30,837 nucleotides of DNA from JBBQXY01 sp051004815 (GTDB lineage Bacteria; Chloroflexota; Ktedonobacteria; Ktedonobacterales; Ktedonobacteraceae): positions 1 to 30,837 of the forward strand of contig JBPCJY010000147.1 in NCBI GenBank assembly GCA_051004815.1, given 5' to 3'. Below the pieces are notes generated by a model. The model had not been told where the DNA came from and did not search any database. It was given only the letters and a program-made list of their open reading frames with translations. The position numbers and the translations under genes are program-made. Below are positions 7,167 to 14,909 of this stretch, one piece after another. Position 1 is the first letter of the stretch. The number at the start of each line of letters is the position of its first letter.

Positions 7167-8963
7167 TCATCGTCCCATCCGACTGCGTATTCGTAGCAAC
7201 ATAGGCTGTGCCGCTGGGATCATTGATACTACATAGGAGCACTCACGTTCAGCATCTACGAGTTTACCTTCAAGTTCATATATCTGGCTCAGAAGAAAAC
7301 GCGTCTGATGGTCCGCAGGATTGATTGTGAGTACAGTGACAAAGGCCCGCTCGGCGACAGGAAACTGATTTAAACGCCAGGCCAACTGACCAATCTTGAG
7401 GTGCAGGCCTGCCTGTTTAGGTGACAAGCGTACAGCCTCCTGGTACTCGCGTAGGGCAGGTTCTATTTGATTCGTTTCCTCATAACATTGCGCTAAGCGC
7501 TGGTGTGCTTCAAAATCGTTTGGGTTCAAGCGCAAGGATTGTGTATAGGCAGGAATGGCTTGCAACGGCTGTCGCTTGAGGTAGAGCGAGACATCAGCCA
7601 ACAGTTTATGCGTCTCAGCATCGTTCGCATTGAGCTGCAGTGAACGAGTATAGGCTTGTAGTGCCTGATCGATAGCAGGCGGCTTGCGGCGAGCAAAGAC
7701 TTGTCCAAAAATTCGATGGACGATTGAATTATTTGGTTCGAGCGCAAAAGCTTGCTGGACAGCACCATAGGCCTCCTCGATACGATTGGAATTCATAAAA
7801 CCCAGGGCGGCAGTGATGTAGCCGCCCGCGGGGCCGGTCGTGGTATGCGTTGGCGGATTACTGGGTGGAGTATTGATACCGGGCATGACACTATTGGGTG
7901 TCTGGGGATTGAGCGGTCGCGCTTGGCCCGGTAGCAGAAAAGTGCCAACGGTGCTCAGCGGTGGTGTTGAGGTGATGGGGGGCAGATTGATGATTGCCCG
8001 CTCCATCTCGGCTGCATTAAACCAACGTTGCTCCAAGTTTGGCGACAATGCCTTCATGATGACCTGCTCAAAGGCTATTGAAACATCAGGCCGCAGGAGG
8101 CGTACGGGCGGGAAGGAGTAGAGATTAGGTTTATTATTGGCCGCGTCGTGATGCGTCAGGAGCCGATGCAGGGTTGCGCCAAGAGCATAGAGGTCACTGC
8201 GCGGTTCAGGGCTACCAAGCAACTGCTCCGGCGGGGCATAGCCGATGGTCATAATAATTGTGGCCTGATGCTGCGATTGGAAGGTACGGGCGATGCCGAA
8301 GTCAATCAGCTTGATTTCATCTTTGTCAGTGACCATGATATTGGAAGGTTTAAGGTCGCGGAAGATGATGGGCGGCGTTTGACTATGCAGGTAGCTCAAC
8401 ACGCTGCATACCTGGCGACCCCAGGTACGGGCGCGGATTTCAGGCACGCCACGCGCACCATTCACGCCGATGACACTGTCCGATTTTTCCAACAGGTCGC
8501 TTAACGTACTACCTTCGATGAAGTCCATGACCAGGTAATGCTTGCCGTTCTCCACGAAGAAGTCGCGTACACGAGGAATACAGGGGTGATTGAGATCAAG
8601 TAACAATGTCGCTTCGCGCTCAAACCATTCTATCGCCTGATTGCGCTCTCCATCATTTTGAAATTCATCCAGCATTTCTTTGACAGCGCAAGGACGATGA
8701 AAACGGGTATCAATAGCCAGATAGACAGCACCCATGCCGCCGGCAGCGAGGGGTTTCTCGATTTTATATCGTCCACCCGAAAGTACGGTACCCGTGGGCA
8801 GCCGTCGATTGCTACCGCCATTAGTAGCAGGCGTAGAGGAGGTTTGAGGCGCAGAGGGAGGTGCCCCATTACTGGATACGCCTCCAACAGGGCCACCTTG
8901 AGGCGTAAACAAATTACTGAGAGCCGCAGCATTATTAGGATCAGACGAATAGTTACTCGACAT
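7167..8963 (-). CDS. Soluble Ser/Thr protein kinase with C-terminal TPR repeats
   Basis: A Hanks-type kinase of 598 residues. A low-complexity Ser/Pro/Gly N-terminus (1-60) precedes the kinase domain (about 65-335). The glycine loop is AAGGMGAVYLA, the ATP lysine is in CAVKE (K95), the catalytic loop is FRDLKPSN (D203, N208), DFG is at 221-223, and APPEQ with D257 follows. The usual HRD histidine is Phe, as in some other bacterial kinases, so the enzyme is non-RD-like only at the His and keeps Arg-Asp. A Pro/Thr linker leads to several TPR units (about 385-590) that probably bind partners. There is no transmembrane segment. It is co-directional with the PP2C gene 51 bases downstream. The ATG lacks a clear Shine-Dalgarno. 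Confidence 0.94.
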   Translation of the reverse strand: MSSNYSSDPNNAAALSNLFTPQGGPVGGVSSNGAPPSAPQTSSTPATNGGSNRRLPTGTVLSGGRYKIEKPLAAGGMGAVYLAIDTRFHRPCAVKEMLDEFQNDGERNQAIEWFEREATLLLDLNHPCIPRVRDFFVENGKHYLVMDFIEGSTLSDLLEKSDSVIGVNGARGVPEIRARTWGRQVCSVLSYLHSQTPPIIFRDLKPSNIMVTDKDEIKLIDFGIARTFQSQHQATIIMTIGYAPPEQLLGSPEPRSDLYALGATLHRLLTHHDAANNKPNLYSFPPVRLLRPDVSIAFEQVIMKALSPNLEQRWFNAAEMERAIINLPPITSTPPLSTVGTFLLPGQARPLNPQTPNSVMPGINTPPSNPPTHTTTGPAGGYITAALGFMNSNRIEEAYGAVQQAFALEPNNSIVHRIFGQVFARRKPPAIDQALQAYTRSLQLNANDAETHKLLADVSLYLKRQPLQAIPAYTQSLRLNPNDFEAHQRLAQCYEETNQIEPALREYQEAVRLSPKQAGLHLKIGQLAWRLNQFPVAERAFVTVLTINPADHQTRFLLSQIYELEGKLVDAERECSYVVSMIPAAQPMLLRIRSRMGR

Positions 8964-9014
8964 ATTTTTTTACACCACTCACGTTTATTACCGTATAATT
9001 CTCATGTTGGGCGC

Positions 9015-9044
9015 ATTATAACATATTCCTTAAAAATTGAACAA
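9015..9044 (-). promoter_or_regulatory. Candidate promoter for the kinase-phosphatase pair
   Basis: A perfect TATAAT lies at 9015-9020 on the minus strand, with TTGTTC at 9039-9044 and an 18-base spacer. It is about 50 bases ahead of the kinase ATG. The -35 box matches consensus only at TTG, so the confidence is moderate. Confidence 0.5.
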
Positions 9045-9099
9045 TAAGCTAGAGCACTGTTTTACTGCGAACCAGAACGCAATGTCGTAGGACGCCCTA

Positions 9100-10704
9100 T
9101 CAGGTTAACTGGTTCTGTATAATGGGAGGATCAGTTTCTCCCTGACGGCTACCGAGCAGAGATGCGCCGCTGAGATTGGCATTTTGCAAATCGGCTCCCC
9201 GTAGATCGGCGTCACAGAGATTGGCTCCCCGTAGATCGGCATGCTTCAATATAGCGTTCCTAAAATCAGCTCCGCGGCAATGCGCCATGTAGAGATCGGC
9301 CTGTTCCAGGTCGGCACCTTGGAGTTGCGCCTTGCTGAGACGTGTTCCGCTCAGATCGGCAGCGCGGCAATCGGTATGCATGAAGTTGACATTACTCAGA
9401 TCGGCATCGCTCAACCTGGCCTGATAGAATAGTGCGCAGTGCGCATCGGCCTCGCTCAGGTTCGCAACACGCAGATTTGCGCCGCTCAAGTTCGCTTTCA
9501 CGAGACCGGCATGGCTGAGATCGGCCCCACGCAGGTTGGCAGAGGGTAATTGAGTTTCCGTAAGGTTCGCCCGGTGCAGGTCGGCTTCACTGAGGTCGGC
9601 ATGGCTCAAATCTGCTCCACTCAGGTTTGTTTCACGCAAATTGGCATGGCATAGTGTGATACCGGCAAGCAGCATGCCACTCAAGTTAGCATGGCTAAAG
9701 TTGGCATAGCTGAAATCGGCCCCGTCGAGCAGCACGCCGTCCAGTTGGACATTACGCAAATCGGCTCCGTGTAAACGCACGCCGTGCAAATTTGTTTTCA
9801 TGAGCTTGACTCCGCTCAGATTGGTTTCGCTGAAATCGGCTCCCAGCAGGATAGCCTCGCTGAGATCGGCATCGCTCAGATTGGCGCGTGTGAGTAGAGC
9901 GTTGTCCAGCCGTGCTCCACTCAGCATGGCTTCGCGCAAGTCTGCGTTGCTCAAGTTGGCCTCAATGAGCTGTGTTTCGCGCAGATCGGCACGATTGAGG
10001 TCGGCACCGCTCAGGTCGGCACGGCTGAGGTTAGACTGGCGCAAACATGCGCCACTCAGGTGAGTCCCGCACAAATTGGCCCCACTCAGATTAATGCCGA
10101 CGAGCTGGATAGTGCTGAGATTCACGCCACTCAGGTTGACTCCGCTCAAGTTCGCATTGCCAAGGTTCACATTGCTCAAATCCGCCTTGCTAAGATTAGT
10201 ATGGTAGAGATGCGCGTTGCTCAAATTTGCGCCACTGAGGTCGGCCCCGCTGAGGTCGGCACCTTCGAGATGCGCTCCGCTCAAGATAGCACCAGCAAGC
10301 CTGGCCGCACACAAATTGGTACCACGCAAAGACGCCCCACTCAAGTCTACCTGGTATAAATAGACTCCGCTGAGGTCTACATCGTCAAGATATGCACCAC
10401 TGAGAATGACACTATTGAAGTTTGCCGAGGTGAAACTGCCCGCACGTAAGTCCGCACCATGGAAATTGGCCGCGTTGAGGTTCGCGCCGTGAAACTGCGC
10501 CCCGCTCAAATTGGTGCCACGCAGATTCGCTTCACGCAAGTCCGCGCCATTGAGGTCAGCCATTGAAAGATCCGCTCCGCTAAGAAATGCACCAACAAGC
10601 TTTGCCGCACGCAAATTTGGTTGTATGTGGCTATGTTTTTCGCGCCAGTGATTCCAGGCCGTTGGACCTTTCTTAAGGAGGTGGAGGTGATGCCGATCAG
10701 CCAT
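9100..10704 (-). CDS. Long pentapeptide-repeat protein
   Basis: The 534-residue product is almost entirely A(D/N)LXX pentapeptides, running from about residue 32 to 513. That is close to 96 repeats, or about 24 coils of a right-handed quadrilateral beta-helix. The first 30 residues contain LLKKGPTAWNHWREKH, a short helical cap of the kind seen before pentapeptide domains in cyanobacterial and similar proteins. There is no signal peptide or membrane helix, so it is probably cytoplasmic. The start has GAGGGAG about ten bases upstream. It follows the RraA-like gene by 23 bases and is probably co-transcribed. Function is unknown: some shorter family members mimic DNA and bind gyrase, but most have no known role. 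Confidence 0.92.
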   Translation of the reverse strand: MADRHHLHLLKKGPTAWNHWREKHSHIQPNLRAAKLVGAFLSGADLSMADLNGADLREANLRGTNLSGAQFHGANLNAANFHGADLRAGSFTSANFNSVILSGAYLDDVDLSGVYLYQVDLSGASLRGTNLCAARLAGAILSGAHLEGADLSGADLSGANLSNAHLYHTNLSKADLSNVNLGNANLSGVNLSGVNLSTIQLVGINLSGANLCGTHLSGACLRQSNLSRADLSGADLNRADLRETQLIEANLSNADLREAMLSGARLDNALLTRANLSDADLSEAILLGADFSETNLSGVKLMKTNLHGVRLHGADLRNVQLDGVLLDGADFSYANFSHANLSGMLLAGITLCHANLRETNLSGADLSHADLSEADLHRANLTETQLPSANLRGADLSHAGLVKANLSGANLRVANLSEADAHCALFYQARLSDADLSNVNFMHTDCRAADLSGTRLSKAQLQGADLEQADLYMAHCRGADFRNAILKHADLRGANLCDADLRGADLQNANLSGASLLGSRQGETDPPIIQNQLT

Positions 10705-10727
10705 ATACTTTGTGCTCCCTCTGTAGC

Positions 10728-11318
10728 TTAGATAAGCGGTTGTTGCTCTTTTTTTGCTTGCAGCTGCGCCAGTCGCGTATTATCCTGCTGGAGCCTGGCT
10801 TCAGCTTTGGTGAGCAATTCGTTGATGCGCTCTCGCGGCCAGATCACCACTCCATCGTCATCAGCAATGACCAGATCGCCGTCGCGGATGACCGTGCCAC
10901 CAATAGAGACCGTGCCGCCTACGAGTGCTGGTCCATTTTTATGGGGAGCGGTCGGGGTAACTCCCCGGCACCATACGTCAAATCCTGACGCACGGATTTC
11001 CTGGGAGTCGCGCACCAGGCCATCCGTGACCAGTCCGGCGATGCCCGCGTTCTGCATTTCGAGTGCCATCAAGCCGCCAATGGTCGCGGTACGAGACGCG
11101 CTCCCTCCCGCGGCAACCAGCACAGTACCTGGTGCTGGTGGTGCTTCCATGACTTTTCGCACCGACAGGTTGTCGTCCTGGCTCATCAGTACCACACGAG
11201 CCGGGCCGACGACGCGGGAAGCGGGTCGCAGGGGGAGGATAGTGTTTGGAAGGATACCCTGTCCTTCAGTGGCATCGGATGCGAGTGTGGCCGCGAGCCA
11301 GGTGGGAAACTCGTTCAT
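10728..11318 (-). CDS. RraA-like / HMG-aldolase family protein
   Basis: A 196-residue member of the RraA-like fold family, which includes 4-hydroxy-4-methyl-2-oxoglutarate aldolases, oxaloacetate decarboxylases and RNase E inhibitors. The family pattern is visible as TIGGLMALEMQNAGIAGLV followed by TDGLVRD, which holds the substrate-binding Arg-Asp, and later DGDLVIADDDGVVIWP. A coiled, Gln/Lys-rich helix ends the protein. The start is well supported by AAGGAG eight bases before the ATG. It is the first gene of a likely pair with the pentapeptide protein. The enzymatic members act on pyruvate-type substrates with a divalent metal; the actual substrate here cannot be read from sequence. Confidence 0.87.
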   Translation of the reverse strand: MNEFPTWLAATLASDATEGQGILPNTILPLRPASRVVGPARVVLMSQDDNLSVRKVMEAPPAPGTVLVAAGGSASRTATIGGLMALEMQNAGIAGLVTDGLVRDSQEIRASGFDVWCRGVTPTAPHKNGPALVGGTVSIGGTVIRDGDLVIADDDGVVIWPRERINELLTKAEARLQQDNTRLAQLQAKKEQQPLI

Positions 11319-11398
11319 TGTTCTTGCTCCTTTTGGTTGGTGCTTGATGCGTGCCGATAAATCGACCCCTATGACATTAAGTTAAGCCACACCCTCCA

Positions 11399-11429
11399 CC
11401 CCAGGGTACCCGCAAGGGGCACCCTGGGG
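11399..11429. repeat. GGGTACCCGC-type intergenic palindrome
   Basis: CCCCAGGGT (11399-11407) and ACCCTGGGG (11421-11429) form a perfect 9-bp stem, and an inner CCC/GGG pairing extends it. The left arm contains GGGTACCCGCAAG and is preceded by AAGCCAC. The same order is found at 30562-30596. It lies between divergently oriented genes, so it could influence both. Confidence 0.65.
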
Positions 11430-11541
11430 ATGGGCGGAGTAGGGCCGTTTCTTGCTTCTTACCTTGACGCCTATAGAAGCAAGCAACAAACTATGATACG
11501 ATAGAACAGTACTATTCATACTAAACCAGAAAAACAAAAAG

Positions 11542-12804
11542 ATGACAAGGCGCAACACACAAAAGAAACGCGGCAACGTCCTCCATAGTGGATTTATAGC
11601 GGCCGCTTTATTGGGCAGTCTTGCCCTGTGTTTCTTCCCATCCGCTAGCTACGCGGCTGGCGGCTTTCCCTTTATTGGCGTCCTCTACGCTGGGCAGCAT
11701 CCCGAAGCTGTAGCCGTCGATACGCAAACACACATCGTCTATATCGCCTACGAAGGCCCTGGTCTCGTCGTTGGCTTTGACCCCAGCAGCGGCCATGTGC
11801 GCTGGAAAACGCCGTTCGCGGACACCGTATCGGATGTTCAGGTGGATAGTACCACGCATCGTGTCTACGCCGCCAGTTCCTCGTTTAGAAACAGAACAAG
11901 CGTACTTTCTGTTCTAGACGGAGCCACCGGTAAAGTCTTGCTCACCGCCCCCATAGGCAACGGTGACAATGGCATCGCTATTGATACAAAACGACAGCGC
12001 GTCTATGTTTCTAGCAGCGATAGTGGGGTAGTCAATGCCTTTACGTTACGAACATCGCCCACGGGCCAACTCAGTACACGTTCCTCTACCCTCAGCATTG
12101 GGCCACATCCCCAGGCTATTGGTGTGAATAGCCGTCTGGGACGACTGTACGTGGGAGATATCGCCAATAATACAGTCAGCGTCTATGACGAAGATGCGGG
12201 CCGCATCCTGGCAATTATTCAGGTCGCGGCACTGCCGGTACAGCCTTTGCGCGTGGATGAGACCAATGGCCGTGTCTACGTCGTCTGCTCCAACGGGGAG
12301 GAATTGGATGTCATCGACGGAAATAGCAACGAGGTTATAGCCACCGTCCCCACCGGGCCGTACCCCGAAGGCGTTGCTTACAATACCGCGACGGGTCGCA
12401 TCTATGTCGCCAACGAAGGGCAAAAAGATAATTCCTTCACCGACAACAGCGTAAACACGACCATCACCGTGATCGATGGGCAGAGCTTTGACGTACTGGG
12501 TACCCTGAAAGTGGGCCGTTCTCCCGATGGAGTCGAGGCCGACCCACAACTGCGCCGTGTCTACGTTGCGTTGGAAGATAGCGACGCGGTCGTTGAGGTG
12601 AGCGACTCAGTCGATCTCCCGCTGCTAGCTCCCGCGAACCTGCATCAGGCTGCGGCTGTCCACACGGCTATCTCCGCGCTGCAAGTAGCATTCGATGGGA
12701 CTATCGCCCTGATGCTCTTGACGATCGTCGCGGCTACACTGGTCGCTCTGTCACAGCGTTGGCGTGCGCGGGAAAGCCCTCGAACTCTGCCAGGCGACGT
12801 GTAG
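11542..12804 (+). CDS. YVTN/YncE-type beta-propeller protein, exported and membrane-anchored
   Basis: A 420-residue protein with a basic N-terminus and a signal peptide (about 1-38, likely cut after ASYA). The body consists of repeated propeller blades: GRLYVGDIANNTVSVYD, GRVYVVCSNGEELDVIDG and GRIYVANEG are typical YVTN units. About seven blades fit the region from about 40 to 355. A C-terminal hydrophobic helix (about 380-402) with a basic tail RWRARE suggests anchoring with the propeller outside the cell. The family usually serves as a binding scaffold; no catalytic motif is seen. It is the only large plus-strand gene in this part. Its last 71 bases overlap the 3' end of the HisD-like gene, so the whole cytoplasmic tail is encoded in the overlap. 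No good promoter was found. Confidence 0.88.
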   Translation: MTRRNTQKKRGNVLHSGFIAAALLGSLALCFFPSASYAAGGFPFIGVLYAGQHPEAVAVDTQTHIVYIAYEGPGLVVGFDPSSGHVRWKTPFADTVSDVQVDSTTHRVYAASSSFRNRTSVLSVLDGATGKVLLTAPIGNGDNGIAIDTKRQRVYVSSSDSGVVNAFTLRTSPTGQLSTRSSTLSIGPHPQAIGVNSRLGRLYVGDIANNTVSVYDEDAGRILAIIQVAALPVQPLRVDETNGRVYVVCSNGEELDVIDGNSNEVIATVPTGPYPEGVAYNTATGRIYVANEGQKDNSFTDNSVNTTITVIDGQSFDVLGTLKVGRSPDGVEADPQLRRVYVALEDSDAVVEVSDSVDLPLLAPANLHQAAAVHTAISALQVAFDGTIALMLLTIVAATLVALSQRWRARESPRTLPGDV

Positions 12805-14038
12805 TCTCGCTGAGAGAGGCGTAGCCATCCGCCGTGAGATAGGCAATGCCGGTACGCTTCAGAAAATCGAAAACGGAGGTGCAGGAGTAGGTATGGGCAA
12901 AGCCACCTGTCGGTAGCACGGCGTTGGTACCAACACAGTAGTTGCCAGTGCAGAAGGGCGTGTAGGGGCCAAGCAAGATTTCACCGGCATTTTTCAGAGC
13001 GGGCAACAAGGCAAATGGCTCACGCACCAGCACTTCCAGGTGTTCCGGCGCATATTCATTCACAAATGCGACGGCTTCCTGCATATTCGTCGTCAGTACG
13101 ATGCCACCGGTACCCTCTCCTTCAAACACGGTGCGACAGAAAGCTTGCCGCCATGCGGGCAACTCCGCCATCTTAGCAGGCATGAGAGCTAGCACGGCCT
13201 CGGCGAGGGTGCGGCTATCCGTCAGCAACAGGGCGGACGAGTCTGGCCCATGCTCGGCCTCGATCAATATGTCACGCGCCACCAATTCAGGGTTCGCCGC
13301 TTCATCGGCCAGGATGATCGATTCGCTTGGCCCGGCAGGTAGGCCCACATCCACTGTGCCATAGAGCAGTCGTTTTGCCGCCGAGACAAAGCTACTGCCC
13401 GGTCCGGTAATTTTATGCACCCTGGCAATAGTGGTAGTGCCATAGGCCAGGGCCGCGATAGCTTGCGCACCGCCAACACGATAGATCTCATGAACACCGC
13501 AGAGGTCGGCGGCGACCAGCGAGGCGGCATCGATATAGCCATTCGGCCCCGGTGGGGTACATACCACGATGCGCGGCACACCGGCGATGCTCGCCGGAGT
13601 GGCTAGCATGTACATGACTGAGGGAAAGGCCCCTTTGCCGCGCGGAACATACAGCCCAACGCTGCTAATCGGGGTTATTTTCTCACCGGCCATCACTCCC
13701 GGTGCCACCTGCTTAAACCATTGTTCATGCGGCATCTGTTGCTCGTGAAAGGCGCGGATATTGTGAATAGCTTGCTCAATGGCAGTGCGCATATTGGGAT
13801 TGAGCGTTTTATGGGCATGCTCAATCTCTTCCGGCGTGACACGAAGTCGATCCGGCGTCAGCTTGACGTGATCAAAACGTTCGGTAAACTCAATGAGCGC
13901 CTCATCACCGCGCTGGCGCACTTCTTGTAAAATCGGGCGCACGCGGTCAGTCAATTCGTCGATTTCAAGCTCAGAGCGGCGGAGCAGTCGCGCACGCTCT
14001 GCGTCAGCCAAAGTTGCCAATTCATAAAAATGGATCAT
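12734..14038 (-). CDS. hisD: Histidinol dehydrogenase family protein with altered zinc ligands
   Basis: A 434-residue member of the HisD family. SSVGLYVPRG, VGGAQAIAALAYGT, ITGPGSSFVSAAKR, EAEHGPDS and APEHLEVL are typical, and the catalytic Glu-His pair of PEHL is kept. Compared with E. coli HisD as I recall it, the zinc ligand Gln259 is Glu260 here, Asp360 is Asn366, and the substrate histidine His367 is Ala373. His262 (H263) and His419 (H425) remain. This acid/amide swap suggests a paralog oxidising another alcohol rather than histidinol. The context agrees: it is third in an operon after an MFS transporter and a GNAT, with no other his gene nearby. The start has AAAGGA upstream. Annotation pipelines would call it hisD; I doubt the reaction. 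Confidence 0.85.
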   Translation of the reverse strand: MIHFYELATLADAERARLLRRSELEIDELTDRVRPILQEVRQRGDEALIEFTERFDHVKLTPDRLRVTPEEIEHAHKTLNPNMRTAIEQAIHNIRAFHEQQMPHEQWFKQVAPGVMAGEKITPISSVGLYVPRGKGAFPSVMYMLATPASIAGVPRIVVCTPPGPNGYIDAASLVAADLCGVHEIYRVGGAQAIAALAYGTTTIARVHKITGPGSSFVSAAKRLLYGTVDVGLPAGPSESIILADEAANPELVARDILIEAEHGPDSSALLLTDSRTLAEAVLALMPAKMAELPAWRQAFCRTVFEGEGTGGIVLTTNMQEAVAFVNEYAPEHLEVLVREPFALLPALKNAGEILLGPYTPFCTGNYCVGTNAVLPTGGFAHTYSCTSVFDFLKRTGIAYLTADGYASLSETTRRLAEFEGFPAHANAVTERPV

Positions 14039-14065
14039 AATTCTTTTTCCTTTGTGAGCGGTAGA

Positions 14066-14881
14066 TTAGGGTTGAGCCAGGCGGTAAAAACTCAACGTGC
14101 AGTAGGTACGGAAACCCAGGCTTTTATATACTCCTGATCCCATCTCAGACGGGGAGAGGATACCGACACGGTAGCCACGTTGACGGGCCTCGCGCAGAGG
14201 TGCCAGCGTCATCGCCGCTCCAATGCCCTGTCGCCGTGCCTCCGGTATCGTAGCTACGCCAAAGATACCGGCGACACCCGCGTGTAGCAGTAGTGAGGAG
14301 ACAGCGACCGGCTCGTCAGCGAGCCAGCCAATAAAGTGTTGCCACGGCAGCTGCTTGCCAAAACCGATATTTTTGTAGGTTTCGTGGTAGATGCGAATCT
14401 CTTCTTCGGTACTGGCAAAACCACGCATAGAAGTGACGGTATAGGTTTCCAGCAAGGTCTCGTCGCTCACAACTTCGACACGAAAATTGTCTGGTGTCAC
14501 GTTCTCTTCGTGCAACGCCCGCAAATCCACAGCCATGCCCGTGCCATCATGCGAGTGCGTAAAACCGTGCGCCTTCAGGTAGGTTGCCAGATTCGTTGGC
14601 AGTGCCGTAGGGCCAACAGACCAGGTCAAGGGGAGATGGCGCGTCTTGAAATAGCCTACAACTTCGTCGATCTTGGCGTCAATATCAGCCGACGTGATAT
14701 GTGTGCGCAGCACTCCATTAAAAGAAGTAGATAGGCCCGTGGAAAACCAGCGCACCTCCTCGTCCTCGTGCAGCTTCGCGCCAGGGAAATAGCGACCGAA
14801 AGCGGCCATCTCTTCCGCCAGATTAGCCTCAATGGCGGCAATGATGGCCGGGGTCGATAGCTTCTGTAAAATCTCGTCCAT
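14066..14881 (-). CDS. GNAT family N-acetyltransferase
   Basis: The 271-residue protein has an alpha/beta N-terminal half of unknown function and a C-terminal GNAT domain (about 130-270). The acetyl-CoA-binding motif A is GVATIPEARRQGIGAAMT (R-R-Q-G-I-G). It is followed by GYRVGILSPSEMGSGVYKSLGF, the usual C-terminal motif B. The start is supported by AGGTAGGT just before the ATG. It lies 28 bases after the MFS gene and 27 bases before the HisD-like gene, consistent with one transcript. The acceptor substrate is unknown; the context suggests a small metabolite imported or processed with its neighbours. Confidence 0.86.
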   Translation of the reverse strand: MDEILQKLSTPAIIAAIEANLAEEMAAFGRYFPGAKLHEDEEVRWFSTGLSTSFNGVLRTHITSADIDAKIDEVVGYFKTRHLPLTWSVGPTALPTNLATYLKAHGFTHSHDGTGMAVDLRALHEENVTPDNFRVEVVSDETLLETYTVTSMRGFASTEEEIRIYHETYKNIGFGKQLPWQHFIGWLADEPVAVSSLLLHAGVAGIFGVATIPEARRQGIGAAMTLAPLREARQRGYRVGILSPSEMGSGVYKSLGFRTYCTLSFYRLAQP

Positions 14882-14909
14882 ACACCTACCTGACGCAGCT
14901 AATTACGAG

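Noticed and set aside
9800..10359. Plus-strand frames rich in Arg/Ser or Ile/Ala over the pentapeptide gene
   Set aside because: They are shadows of the 15-base periodic coding repeat.
11464..11497. TTGACG and TATGAT as a promoter for the beta-propeller gene
   Set aside because: The spacer is 22 bases, too long for a normal sigma70 promoter.
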